Assembly (NCBI RefSeq): GCF_014648035.1
Contig: NZ_BMQI01000009.1
Coordinates: 1 to 64,000 of the forward strand
Length of the DNA stretch: 64,000 nucleotides
Direction of reading: 5' to 3'
From: Shewanella algicola
GTDB taxonomy: Bacteria; Pseudomonadota; Gammaproteobacteria; Enterobacterales; Shewanellaceae
How positions within the stretch are numbered: position 1 is the first letter of the stretch; each line of letters starts with the position of its first letter. Position numbers and translations under genes: made by a program. Under the pieces are notes generated by a model, which saw only the letters and a list, made by a program, of their open reading frames with translations, was not told the origin of the DNA and made no database searches. This document shows positions 54,254-64,000 of this stretch, in pieces.

Positions 54254-54286
54254 ATAAAAAAAGCACCTTTAGTAACTAAAGGTGCT
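54254..54286 (-). terminator. Terminator of the cutA-dsbD operon
   Basis: Perfect inverted repeat AGCACCTTTAG/CTAAAGGTGCT at 54262-54286, followed on the minus strand by a T7 run. Confidence 0.85.
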
Positions 54287-54310
54287 GATTTAAATAGAAA
54301 ATATTTTACG

Positions 54311-56167
54311 TTATTTTAATAACAGGTCTAAATGCGCCGCAAAGTCTTTTGGCCCCATAAACCCGGTTACGCGTAAGTCTTCACGTTGTTCACCGTCTTG
54401 ATTAAACATCAATAGTGTCGGTAATCCCAGCACCCCATAATGTTCAAGTAGCTCAATATCGATGTCGTCGCTAGCAGTAACATCGGCTTGCAGTAAAACC
54501 ATCTGATCCAAACGCTTAGCGACTTCTTTATCTTTAAAGGTGATCGCCTCAAACTCTTTACAGGCCACGCACCAGTCGGCGTATAAATCGAGCATCACTG
54601 TTTTACCGCTAATGCTGGCTTTATCCAGTTCAACGTCTAAGTCAGCAAGTGATTTAATGCGCACAAAATGATTAGCTTCGCTGATGGTTTTGCCTTCAAC
54701 GTTTGTTTGGCTCACGTTTGGTGCATTGTGACCAAAACCAGCTATCAGTGCCTGGAAACCGTATGAGAAGCTGGCTAATAAAGTCAGTAATAACAATACG
54801 CCACGGGTAGTTTGTTTCCAGCTAAACTCACTGAGTTTGTTTTGGTGCATCAAGTAACCTGTTAACGCAACACCCCAAACCGACCACATTAAATCAGACA
54901 CCAAACCAGGCCAAATACGACCGACCATTACAATTGATACTGAAATTAATAAGAAACCAAACACGGTTTTAATAATGTCCATCCAGGCACCGGCACGTGG
55001 CAGAATTTTACCGCCAGAAGTCCCAATAATCAGTAACGGTACACCCATCCCCATGCTTAATACATACAACGCTAAAAAGCCTTGAATTAAGTCGCCAGAT
55101 TGCGCTACATAAATTAATGCGCCAGAGAGCGGTGCTGTAGTACAAGGGGACGCGACTAACCCTGAGATAACACCCATTAAGAACACGCCAATCAGGTTGC
55201 CACCTTTTTGGTTGTTCGACATGTCGTTCATCTTTTCTTGCCATTTTGATGGCAGCTTTAAATCATACATGCCAAACATTGATAAGCTCAGTAGCACAAA
55301 CATCACCGCTAAGAAAATCAAAATAGCTGGGTGTTGTAACGCCGCTTGAAACTTAAGTCCGGCAGAGGCAACAATTAAACCTAATAACGAATAGGTAATG
55401 GCCATACCCTGTACGTATGCCATTGATAAAGTGAATGCTTTAGCGGTAGACAGCTTTTGCCCCTGGCCAACAATAATGCCCGACAAAATAGGGTACATAG
55501 GGAACACACATGGCGTTAACGCTAACCCAATGCCTAAACCAAAGAAAATCACTAAGGTCCATAAAAGGCTGTCGTTTTGCAACATTTGGCTTAAGTTGTC
55601 TTGTTGGGTTATAGGCGCTTTTGCCGTATCTGTGGCAGCTAATGATGGCGTTGCTTCTGGCGCGCCAATGACCTTTTTAGCAATAACCTTACCGTCGTTG
55701 GCTTCAACAGCGGCTAATTTGACCTCATTTTTGGTTGGCGGATAACATAATGTGCCTTCAGCACAGCCCATAAACGTCACTTGAAATAGTGCATCTGCAT
55801 CAGCTTGTTTTAGCCCCACAGGGATTTCTACAAAGGTGTAATAGACTTCTTGGTCGCCAAAATACTCATCGTTATGGTTTTTACCACGAGGCAAGGCGAT
55901 ATCGCCAATCACGGCGCCGTCGGCAGAAAACTGTAACTTATCGCGATACAAATAATAACCGTCTGCAATCACAAAGCTGATTTTGAGTTGATTACCTTGT
56001 TGCTCATAATCAAACGCAAACGCCTCGTTAACTGGCATGAGCTTGGGCTCATCGCTTAAAAAACTAAACGTGTTACTAGAAGAGTTCGCACTGTGCGCGG
56101 CAGGTACCAGTAAAATTGATGACATCAATAACAATGATGTCAGGCATAAAGCGACTATTTTTTTCAT
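54311..56167 (-). CDS. dsbD: Thiol:disulfide interchange protein DsbD
   Basis: Inner-membrane protein of 618 residues that carries electrons from cytoplasmic thioredoxin to periplasmic DsbC/DsbE. It shows a signal peptide, an N-terminal periplasmic domain with the redox Cys pair in FMGCAEGTLCYPPTKNEV, eight membrane helices with LALTPCVFPMYPILSG and VASPCTTAPLSGAL carrying the central Cys pair, and a C-terminal thioredoxin-like domain with CVACKEFE. The frame extends to 56191, but the ATG at 56167 forms an ATGA overlap with the cutA stop, so the shorter form is chosen. It would serve cytochrome c maturation, which matters for an organism with tetraheme fccA. Confidence 0.95.
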   Translation of the reverse strand: MKKIVALCLTSLLLMSSILLVPAAHSANSSSNTFSFLSDEPKLMPVNEAFAFDYEQQGNQLKISFVIADGYYLYRDKLQFSADGAVIGDIALPRGKNHNDEYFGDQEVYYTFVEIPVGLKQADADALFQVTFMGCAEGTLCYPPTKNEVKLAAVEANDGKVIAKKVIGAPEATPSLAATDTAKAPITQQDNLSQMLQNDSLLWTLVIFFGLGIGLALTPCVFPMYPILSGIIVGQGQKLSTAKAFTLSMAYVQGMAITYSLLGLIVASAGLKFQAALQHPAILIFLAVMFVLLSLSMFGMYDLKLPSKWQEKMNDMSNNQKGGNLIGVFLMGVISGLVASPCTTAPLSGALIYVAQSGDLIQGFLALYVLSMGMGVPLLIIGTSGGKILPRAGAWMDIIKTVFGFLLISVSIVMVGRIWPGLVSDLMWSVWGVALTGYLMHQNKLSEFSWKQTTRGVLLLLTLLASFSYGFQALIAGFGHNAPNVSQTNVEGKTISEANHFVRIKSLADLDVELDKASISGKTVMLDLYADWCVACKEFEAITFKDKEVAKRLDQMVLLQADVTASDDIDIELLEHYGVLGLPTLLMFNQDGEQREDLRVTGFMGPKDFAAHLDLLLK

Positions 56168-56490
56168 GATTGTGAGTTGTCTTCTATCCATTGTAGATAA
56201 GGGCCAAAACCACCGATAATCGGAATGGCAATGAATTCAGGTACTTCATAAGGATGCAATTTGAGCACAAGTTGTTCAATGGCATCAAACTGAGTTGCCA
56301 TGCATTTTATTTGCAATGGTACTTCTTGTGACTGACAAAGAGTATTTTCCCAACGGTAAACCGACTCAACTGTTTGGCCAATTTGCACGCAGGCAGCCAG
56401 TTGGTTTTCAACGAGTGCATTGGCAATCATTTTGGCCGTTTCTGCATCCGGGCACGTGGTTAACATCACGAGTTGTTTGGGTTTATACAT
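56164..56490 (-). CDS. cutA: Divalent-cation tolerance protein CutA
   Basis: Small trimeric protein of 108 residues (MLTTCPDAETAKMIANALVE, then LAACVQIGQTVESVYRWEN, IKCMATQFDAIEQLVLKLHP and EVPEFIAIPI), all family hallmarks. It is linked with copper and other divalent metal tolerance. Its stop overlaps the dsbD start by four bases. The cutA-dsbD pairing is common in gamma-proteobacteria. Confidence 0.95.
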   Translation of the reverse strand: MYKPKQLVMLTTCPDAETAKMIANALVENQLAACVQIGQTVESVYRWENTLCQSQEVPLQIKCMATQFDAIEQLVLKLHPYEVPEFIAIPIIGGFGPYLQWIEDNSQS

Positions 56491-56598
56491 ATATAATCTT
56501 AAAGTTTACTTAAGTTAAAGGCGTTATACTAAAAGCGTCATCACATTACGCTTATTTAGCTGAATTTTCACTAAACTGAGATGATATTCGTGAGCTGT

Positions 56599-56627
56599 CT
56601 TGAAAACAGACCCGATAACCCCCATTT
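56599..56627 (+). promoter_or_regulatory. Sigma-32 heat-shock promoter of fxsA
   Basis: CTTGAAA (56599-56605), 14 bp, CCCCATTT (56620-56627). Both elements match the RpoH consensus. It lies about 108 bp upstream of fxsA; the leader contains a variable stretch with three copies of a GTCGCYA-like motif. Confidence 0.8.
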
Positions 56628-56735
56628 AAGTTTCATCGGCAGTATTTTTTAGGTCGCCACTTTATTATTTATACGTCGCTACGTTATTCATTACACGTCG
56701 CCAACTGTAACAAAAAGCGATGATTAGAGGCCAAT

Positions 56736-57320
56736 ATGTTTTTTATTCTATTGTTAATATTTGTACTTGTCCCGGTTGTGGAGCTCAACGTACTGATTGA
56801 AGTGGCCAGCTCTATTGGCTCATGGACCACGGTCGGCTTGGTGTTATTTACTGCCGTTGTTGGAGTGTCATTAGTACGTAGTCAGGGCTTAAGTACGTTA
56901 ATGACAGTACAACAAAAGCTTGCCCGCGGCGAAGCGCCAGGCCACGAGATTGTTGAAGGTATGATGTTAGCTGCTGCAGGTGTGTTGTTACTTATACCAG
57001 GGTTTGTGACCGACTTTATTGGCTTAATTTTATTAACCCCATTTACCCGCGCACCCATTGCGAAATATTTGTATAAGCGCATGCAACTGCGTGTGGTAGC
57101 TAATGGTGGCTTTAAAGGTGGTTTTGGCCCAGGGCAAAGCCCGTTTGGTCAATCGGGCCCATTTAGTAACCAAAATCCGTTCGATCAAAACGGCAATACT
57201 TTTGATGGTGATTTTGAACGTAAAGACGAGCAACCGCGCAGCCATCATATAGAGCAAAACAAAAGCGACGATGACATTATTGATGTTGAGCCGATAGACC
57301 CAAAAGATGACAAAAAATAA
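56736..57320 (+). CDS. fxsA: FxsA family membrane protein
   Basis: Inner-membrane protein of 194 residues. Helices lie at about 1-20, 25-45 and 72-98 (FFILLLIFVLVPVVELNVLI, TTVGLVLFTAVVGVSLVRSQG, LAAAGVLLLIPGFVTDFIGL), with LARGEAPGHEIVEGM between them. A glycine, asparagine and acid-rich cytoplasmic tail follows from about 125. In E. coli FxsA eases exclusion of phage T7 by the F plasmid. The sigma-32 promoter ties it to the heat-shock regulon and it lies near groESL, a frequent pairing. Confidence 0.92.
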   Translation: MFFILLLIFVLVPVVELNVLIEVASSIGSWTTVGLVLFTAVVGVSLVRSQGLSTLMTVQQKLARGEAPGHEIVEGMMLAAAGVLLLIPGFVTDFIGLILLTPFTRAPIAKYLYKRMQLRVVANGGFKGGFGPGQSPFGQSGPFSNQNPFDQNGNTFDGDFERKDEQPRSHHIEQNKSDDDIIDVEPIDPKDDKK

Positions 57321-57334
57321 CCCTTTATCACAAT

Positions 57335-57375
57335 AAAAACAGCCGACTAATGCAATTTAGTCGGCTGTTTTTATT
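57335..57375. terminator. Bidirectional terminator overlapping a gene end
   Basis: 16-bp stem AAAAACAGCCGACTAA and its complement with loop TGCAAT and a T-run. It overlaps the last codons of the convergent minus-strand membrane protein gene. Confidence 0.88.
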
Positions 57376-57722
57376 TGTAACTGCTTATCTTGTTTGGCAC
57401 CAAGCCAAAATGCGCTGGCGATACTTAACACCCAATTGGCAATAAAAAACCAGGTGAGTTGCGATAACTCTGTCGATTGTGTGTCCAGTGCGACTTTAGA
57501 TACCTCGGCGTAAATAGAGTTTAAATCGTTAGCAATATTGCCCGCCAAAATCTGCTCGGCAATCACTTGTGCACGGCTAATGAGATGGTTCATTAACAGT
57601 GCTATACACACTACACTTACGCTAATAAATCCCCAACCGAGCCACTTTTTACCTAGCCAAAGTTGGCCACTTCCAGGGCAAATAATCGCAGACATTAATG
57701 CGGCATAAATGGATTTTTTCAT
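57357..57722 (-). CDS. Small membrane protein of unknown function
   Basis: Product of 121 residues with two or three hydrophobic helices (MSAIICPGSGQLWLGKKWLG, FISVSVVCIALLMNHLI, LTWFFIANWVLSIASAFWLG). The N-terminal CPGSGQLWLGKKWLGW recalls the TM2/DUF5683-type small membrane proteins, but I do not name a family. Its stop codon falls inside the shared terminator stem, so the gene ends unusually close to it. Single gene, convergent with fxsA. Confidence 0.65.
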   Translation of the reverse strand: MKKSIYAALMSAIICPGSGQLWLGKKWLGWGFISVSVVCIALLMNHLISRAQVIAEQILAGNIANDLNSIYAEVSKVALDTQSTELSQLTWFFIANWVLSIASAFWLGAKQDKQLQIKTAD

Positions 57723-57860
57723 TGTAGATGACTGATGATTTTGGCTTGAAACGGTAAATGATATTAACTCATCGGCCGCACCTAAAGGTAATGTTTGCCA
57801 TAAAATTAATTGAAAATTAATCTGCTTCGTGCAAATCGCTAGAGCTTTAAAGGCTTGCTA

Positions 57861-59324
57861 TTAATCAATGATATTATTTGCCGAGGGTTTAGCGGCGGCA
57901 GTGCGAGAAAGGTGGTTATGCTGCTCATTATTGGCATCATAATCTGGGGTGTCTTGGTTTTTGTCACTGTAGGGTACAGTGTGCTTAATGTCGTTTGGTT
58001 CGCTAATTTTTGTGGCCAAGTAATAGCAAGCAATACCCATTAACGTATTAGTGATTGGCAGAGCCAGTAAAACCCCTTTAATACCACCGATATAAGCACC
58101 CAATGCCGCAAATGGCAGCATTAATAACATTAACCGGCAGAGGTTGATCACTAACGAACTCATTGGGCGGTGATAGGCATTTAAGCTGGTTGCAAAAATA
58201 ATCACAATACCTAAAGGGCCATAAGCTGCTGGCAATACCATGACATAAAAACTCAACCAATCAATCACTAGTGGGTCGTTGGTAAACAGATGTGCAATGG
58301 CTGTGGCATTAAAATACAGCGGAATAAATAACAAGGTTTGAAACACAAATACAAATTGAAGCGACATCAATAACGCTTTTTTAGCGCGCTCGGGTTGATT
58401 TGCCCCTAAGTTTTGCGCAATAAACGGCATTAAACTCGACGATAAAGCAATCACCACGATGAGTAACACCGACTCTAAACGCGTACCCGCGCCAAATGCT
58501 GCTACCCCAGATTGATCAATACGCGCCAACATGGCCATAATCACCCCATTAGCAATTGGGTTAATCACATTCATTAATGCTGCTGGGCGTGCAATATGGG
58601 CCAAGGCTTTCCAGTGTAAAATCAGCCGGCCAATATCAAAGCTGGCAAATACAACTAACTTACGTTTAATAATGATTAAATATCCGGCTAACGACATCGC
58701 CACAACCCAAGACAGTGTGGTGGCAATGGCAGCGCCTAGAATCTCTAAACGTGGAAATGGCCCAATACCAAAGATGAGCAGAGGGTCGAGCACTAAATTA
58801 ACCACCGCTGCAATCATCATAATTTTAGCCGGTGTTCGCGTGTCACCTGTTGCACGTAATCCCTGGTTGCTAACCATTAATAATACTAGGGCTGGTGCGC
58901 CTAAGTACCAGTACCACATATAGTCGTTAATTAATGGCAGGCTGGCTTCGTTAGCGCCGAGTAAACTAAAAATTGGTTCAATAAACACACAACCGAGAAT
59001 CGATAAGCCCCAAATAATCAACAATGTGATGCACAACGCATCAAACAAAAATACTTTTGATTCGGGTGCATGGCCGCTACCAATTAAGCGCCCGAGATTA
59101 GTCGAAACCCCTACGCCTAAACCAATACCAATACTCGAAATAACTAAGGTCACCGGAAAGGTAAAACTCACAGCGGCTAAAGGTTCGGTACCCAACTTAC
59201 TGATAAAAAACACGTCTACTAGACTGCCGCCCAGAATGGTCATAATTCCAATCAGGTTAGGCAAGGTCATATTAAGCAGCACACGACCAATTGGCCCGCT
59301 GAGTAACCCGTGTCTGTCTTTCAT
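57861..59324 (-). CDS. MATE-family multidrug/Na+ antiporter
   Basis: Inner-membrane transporter of 487 residues with about twelve helices in two MatE halves (residues about 18-230 and 245-445). The first helix carries MTLPNLIGIMTILGGSLVDVFF. The second half carries AALMNVINPIANGVIMAML and ends with NTLMGIACYYLAT. A polar tail of about 40 residues follows (NEQHNHLSRTAAAKPSANN). The substrate is unknown; the DinF/NorM-like branches cannot be separated by eye. Its start lies just before the groESL promoter region, divergent. Confidence 0.88.
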   Translation of the reverse strand: MKDRHGLLSGPIGRVLLNMTLPNLIGIMTILGGSLVDVFFISKLGTEPLAAVSFTFPVTLVISSIGIGLGVGVSTNLGRLIGSGHAPESKVFLFDALCITLLIIWGLSILGCVFIEPIFSLLGANEASLPLINDYMWYWYLGAPALVLLMVSNQGLRATGDTRTPAKIMMIAAVVNLVLDPLLIFGIGPFPRLEILGAAIATTLSWVVAMSLAGYLIIIKRKLVVFASFDIGRLILHWKALAHIARPAALMNVINPIANGVIMAMLARIDQSGVAAFGAGTRLESVLLIVVIALSSSLMPFIAQNLGANQPERAKKALLMSLQFVFVFQTLLFIPLYFNATAIAHLFTNDPLVIDWLSFYVMVLPAAYGPLGIVIIFATSLNAYHRPMSSLVINLCRLMLLMLPFAALGAYIGGIKGVLLALPITNTLMGIACYYLATKISEPNDIKHTVPYSDKNQDTPDYDANNEQHNHLSRTAAAKPSANNIID

Positions 59325-59429
59325 CTATTCTCAGGTGTTTAATACGTTTAAAGGAGGCGAATTCTATCAGTATTAGTAAAGTTTTAATAAAATAGACTTA
59401 AAAAAAGTGTAGTTTTTTTTTAAATTCCC

Positions 59430-59458
59430 CTTGGATCTGTGATCAACTACCCCCATAT
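59430..59458 (+). promoter_or_regulatory. Sigma-32 heat-shock promoter of groESL
   Basis: CTTGGAT (59430-59436), 14 bp, CCCCATAT (59451-59458). The -10 element is consensus and the -35 differs at two positions. It is about 85 bp upstream of groES. No CIRCE element was seen. Confidence 0.75.
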
Positions 59459-59540
59459 CACATGCATCGAAGGGAAAATCCCTTTTTTGTTAGTCAATAG
59501 CCTCGTTTTTTGGGCATCACATCATTAGGAGAGTTCATAG

Positions 59541-59831
59541 ATGAATATTCGTCCATTACATGACCGCGTTATCGTTAAACGTTTAGAAGTTGAATCTAAA
59601 TCTGCAGGCGGTATCGTGCTTACTGGCAGTGCTGCAGAGAAATCAACTCGCGGTAAAATTCTTGCTGTAGGCAATGGTCGTATTTCAGAAAACGGCACAG
59701 TTACTCCACTTGACGTTAAAGTGGGCGACGTTGTGATCTTCAATGAAGGTTATGGCGTGAAAAAAGAAAAAATTGACGGTGAAGAAGTATTAATCCTGTC
59801 AGAAGCTGACCTGATGGCAGTTGTAGGCTAA
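59541..59831 (+). CDS. groES: Co-chaperonin GroES
   Basis: Lid of the GroEL cage, 96 residues, beginning [20 protein letters not shown]. The mobile loop [18 protein letters not shown] that docks on GroEL is intact. TAGGAGAG precedes the ATG. It is the first gene of the groESL operon, 58 bp before groEL. Confidence 0.98.
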   Translation: MNIRPLHDRVIVKRLEVESKSAGGIVLTGSAAEKSTRGKILAVGNGRISENGTVTPLDVKVGDVVIFNEGYGVKKEKIDGEEVLILSEADLMAVVG

Positions 59832-59862
59832 GCCTCGTCCATCAACTCGACTTTCCAATTAA

Positions 59863-61539
<1,677 letters not shown>

Positions 61540-61944
61540 TCTAACTGGTTAAAATGGGTTATAGCGGCGTTACTTTGCAGCTCGTGTAGAAAAACGCTAC
61601 ACGTCGCTACAAAAAGCCTTGCTCTAAGCCCATTTTTCCTGCGTTAGATGCTTATGCTGGTCTGAAGCCTAAAAGCTCAAGCCAAACTTCTTGTAAAAGA
61701 ATTGAGAAAGCCCCGATACCTAACGGTATCGGGGCTTTTTGTTTCTTTCTAGTCTAAATCGGTGATAACTGCGTTACTTCACCACTCACTTAGGCGTAGG
61801 TGATTAATAAAAGCTGAAAGCTTAAAACCAAACGTCTTGTAAAAGAACTCTTGGTGGATAGATGAAAGCCTCGATACTATCTATATTGGGTGTTTAATAT
61901 TTGTGATTTTGGGAGAGTTTAAGAGCAGTTTTACTCATGCTCAT
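61540..61944. other. Region after groEL with a decayed duplication
   Basis: 405 bp without genes. It holds the groEL terminator (61707-61743) and a partial second copy of its flanking sequence, with recognisable matches at 61673-61701 versus 61818-61847 and at 61708-61718 versus 61864-61876. Confidence 0.6.
61707..61743 (+). terminator. Terminator of groESL
   Basis: 14-bp stem AAAGCCCCGATACC and its complement with loop TAAC, then T5. It lies 168 bp after the groEL stop. Confidence 0.88.
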
Positions 61945-62889
61945 TTACTCAGATTTGTATTTAATCGCCCAGTAGCTTTCCCAATGGATGTTGCTTTTCC
62001 AGAGGTCATAAAACATAAATGCCATAAAAAGAGTTAGCATTATTATGCATGAGGTTAGGTGTTCTGATTTGGTATTCTCAAATTCATGGTGTTGTGATGC
62101 TACAAATAACATTAAATTATTATTTTCTAATAATTCGCTGTTGACGATATTTTTTAATGCATTGAGATAACCACTATTTTCGAAAACAAAATCACTTTTT
62201 TTGAAGTATTTGACGTTTTTCAACGATGTATTTTGGCAATTATCAATACTTTCTTTAATGTGGCTATCTACCTCATTGCTGGCAAATTTTACCGCTTTAT
62301 CGACTGAAAAAGGATAGTTGAAACCAGCCCAAAGATTGCTGTTGTTTGTTAATTTAATTACGCAAAATACATCTATTGCTTTGCTATACTTTTGTGATGG
62401 ATTCGATTGAACTTGTATAGCTTTGGGGCCAGAAAAATCTGCAGTGTCTACTGTGAAATATATTGGCATCCCCTTTTCGTGCCATTGTGTTGGGTCATCT
62501 AATTGTGACAATGTTGATATGCCTAATGTACTAAATAGATAAGCTGATATAAGTAATACCATTTGAATACCAAAAAGTGACAGTGAAATGGCGTTTTTAT
62601 ATTGATATTTTTTAAACTCAAGAAATGAAAATGGTATTTTCATCGAGCGAATTGAAATAGTCGCGATGATACCCGTTAGACAAAATAAGCTTACAATACC
62701 ATTCCACTCAATCCACGTTAGATACGTTTGGTAAAAATGACTGCGGCTAAAAGACTCAGAAAAATATTGAGTAAATAGTAGAGAGCAGAGAAAAAAGGCT
62801 AGGCTAAATAAGCTTATCTTTAGCAAGCAAGGGATTAAAAAATATCTGAGCTTAATTTGATATGGTTTCATGTTTGGTGTTTTGGTCAA
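61945..62889 (-). CDS. AT-rich membrane protein of unknown function
   Basis: Product of 314 residues. It has hydrophobic helices at about 18-40, 60-80 and 98-122, an extracytoplasmic domain of about 160 residues with several Asn and Lys, and a last helix near 285-300. I recognise no family. The DNA is visibly richer in A and T than its neighbours. The start is either TTG at 62889, preceded by AAGGGGA, or ATG at 62871; TTG fits the ribosome site better. It begins 4 bp after the NYN gene and is probably co-transcribed with it. Confidence 0.65.
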   Translation of the reverse strand: MTKTPNMKPYQIKLRYFLIPCLLKISLFSLAFFLCSLLFTQYFSESFSRSHFYQTYLTWIEWNGIVSLFCLTGIIATISIRSMKIPFSFLEFKKYQYKNAISLSLFGIQMVLLISAYLFSTLGISTLSQLDDPTQWHEKGMPIYFTVDTADFSGPKAIQVQSNPSQKYSKAIDVFCVIKLTNNSNLWAGFNYPFSVDKAVKFASNEVDSHIKESIDNCQNTSLKNVKYFKKSDFVFENSGYLNALKNIVNSELLENNNLMLFVASQHHEFENTKSEHLTSCIIMLTLFMAFMFYDLWKSNIHWESYWAIKYKSE

Positions 62890-62893
62890 ATCG

Positions 62894-63622
62894 TCATTTC
62901 CCCTTGCCGTTAACCGTTTTATGCCTTTTTTTGTCTCTTATCCAAATGACTGAGCCGTTGGTTTTTTTCATATCAAAAAGGTCTATAGATGCGAATAAAT
63001 CACTCAGCTTCTTGAAGCCATAATTACGTTGATCAAACGAGGCATGATTCGAAATATGAGTCCCTATAGGTCCTAACATTGCCCAACCGTCATCATCTTC
63101 TACAGCCTCAATAGCTTGCCTCAATAAACTAATAAGCTTTGTATCCTTGTTTAAGCTTTTAGTGGCTGCAGGTAATGGAATCTCTTCACTTGGATCATCA
63201 TCGAGAAATAAAAAGCGAGAACAACTATTCACAAATGGCATAGGCGCTTTGCGCTCTCCAAATCCTATGATGGTTTTACCATCAGCCAGTGCTCTGGTGA
63301 CTAAGGGGGTAAAATCGCAATCTGATGAAACTAAACAAATAACATCTACATCTTTTGTATATAAAACATCCATAACATCAATAACCAGTGCCATGTCTGT
63401 GGCGTTTTTACCTTTAGTTAAATCGAATTGCTGGATGGGTTGAATAGCATACTCATGTAGCACATCTTCCCAAGTTTTTAAATTAGCGTTTTTCCAATTT
63501 CCGTATGCTTTACGTATATTTACCACACCATAGCGAGCAAGTTCTGATAACACTTTATCTATTTTCTTAGCTGGAGCATTATCAGCATCAATAAATACTG
63601 CGATTTTATCCTTATCTTTCAT
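62894..63622 (-). CDS. NYN-domain protein with OST-HTH (LOTUS) domain
   Basis: Soluble protein of 242 residues. The N-terminal NYN/PIN-like domain (LabA/DUF88 group) covers about 1-145 and keeps the acidic residues of the fold: AVFIDADNAPAKKID, GKNATDMALVIDVMDVLY and LVSSDCDFTPLVTRAL, the last ending in a conserved IIGFGERKAP. A second domain at about 160-235 (LISLLRQAIEAVEDDDGWAM, then NYGFKKLSDLF) has the pattern of OST-HTH/LOTUS, which binds RNA. Such proteins are thought to be metal-dependent RNA nucleases. It heads a two-gene unit with the membrane protein downstream, and a zinc-ribbon gene lies upstream. Confidence 0.85.
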   Translation of the reverse strand: MKDKDKIAVFIDADNAPAKKIDKVLSELARYGVVNIRKAYGNWKNANLKTWEDVLHEYAIQPIQQFDLTKGKNATDMALVIDVMDVLYTKDVDVICLVSSDCDFTPLVTRALADGKTIIGFGERKAPMPFVNSCSRFLFLDDDPSEEIPLPAATKSLNKDTKLISLLRQAIEAVEDDDGWAMLGPIGTHISNHASFDQRNYGFKKLSDLFASIDLFDMKKTNGSVIWIRDKKRHKTVNGKGK

Positions 63623-63656
63623 GTTGACGTCCTAGTCTGAGAATCAGAGTTAATAA

Positions 63657-64000
63657 TTAAACAATCCGCTTTTCAAATCCACAATCCGCACAATTCAAGG
63701 TGTAGGTTTCTTTGCGCTTGGTGACTTTGGTATTTTTACTCATGCATTGTGGGCAGGCTTGTTTCATTGGTGTGTTTTTACTGCATTGATTGCAGTTGAT
63801 GTAATAACCGAACTTGCCATACATGGGCGTGTATTGCGTTGATTCACCACAATGTTTACAGCTTAGTTTTGGGTGTTGCACTGGTGCTAATGTGGCTACT
63901 GCTTGAGGCATTGCAGTATTGGATTGAGCTAGATGATAAGTGGGTGTTGATGCTGTCTCCAACGCTAGTTCAAGCTCTGGTGTGTTTGCTATCGGTTGGA
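63657..64000 (-). CDS. C-terminal part of a zinc-ribbon protein, possibly NERD-type
   Basis: The frame stays open to the window edge with no start, so this is the C-terminus of a longer protein; the Leu codon TTG at 63962 is internal. The last 70 residues hold two or three zinc-ribbon modules: LSCKHCGESTQYTPMYGKFG, INCNQCSKNTPMKQACPQC and LNCADCGFEKRIV. The YGKFG stretch between Cys pairs resembles the topoisomerase-type fingers found at the end of NERD-domain proteins, but the N-terminal domain lies outside the window and cannot be seen. Confidence 0.55.
   Translation of the reverse strand, partial: QPIANTPELELALETASTPTYHLAQSNTAMPQAVATLAPVQHPKLSCKHCGESTQYTPMYGKFGYYINCNQCSKNTPMKQACPQCMSKNTKVTKRKETYTLNCADCGFEKRIV

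Noticed and set aside
59325..59540. CIRCE element before groESL
   Set aside because: No TTAGCACTC-N9-GAGTGCTAA inverted repeat is present; control is by sigma-32.

Overview
This 64 kb window looks like ordinary chromosome from a marine gamma-proteobacterium of the genus Shewanella. The clearest marker is fccA at 28193-29983, a tetraheme periplasmic fumarate reductase whose sequence is close to what I recall of the S. frigidimarina Fcc3 protein (recall only, no search was run). FxsA/GroESL, a GlyGly-CTERM extracellular nuclease and several Shewanella-type conserved hypotheticals fit the same picture. I see no tRNA, rRNA, IS element, prophage or CRISPR array.

Layout. 1-3660: the end of a DUF4397-like protein with a disturbed 5' end, rimO, and a chemotaxis receptor behind a sigma-28-like promoter. 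4300-10470: the secreted nuclease exeM, then a Fur-box-controlled TonB receptor plus PepSY membrane protein for ferric siderophore use. 10580-21410: housekeeping genes purC, an EamA transporter, deaD-type helicase, M28 lipoprotein peptidase, uvrA, a YajR-like MFS transporter and ssb. 21500-24450: a divergent nitric-oxide module, hmp and norR, whose shared intergenic region carries a sigma-54 promoter, three NorR-type sites and an FNR/EtrA-type box. 24485-28096: a QorB-like reductase and small DUF proteins (DUF3861, DUF2798, DUF1499, a DUF7010-like membrane protein).

28190-33740: fccA, divergent from an NtrB/DctB-like sensor kinase with a fused periplasmic solute-binding domain and an NtrC-shaped response regulator that has lost the GAFTGA loop and the Walker B aspartate. 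Two nearly identical dyads, TATGCA-N4-TGCATA, lie 30 bp apart between them. I consider this the most interesting locus: a candidate dedicated control system for fumarate respiration. 33880-41605: a five-gene operon of outer-membrane factor, adaptor, RND pump, OmpR-type regulator and kinase. 41800-52330: SulP transporter, DUF6702 protein with an M1 peptidase, a solute-binding protein, a quinone oxidoreductase, a small acidic-tailed protein, and galK-galM-DUF2391. 52500-61540: a CPA2 antiporter, cutA-dsbD, fxsA and groESL (each with its own sigma-32 promoter), a small membrane protein and a MATE transporter. 61945-64000: an AT-rich two-gene unit (membrane protein, NYN-OST-HTH protein) beside the zinc-ribbon C-terminus of a gene that runs off the window.

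Most gene calls rest on recognisable motifs and family-typical lengths. Regulatory sites were found by eye and not scored against matrices.
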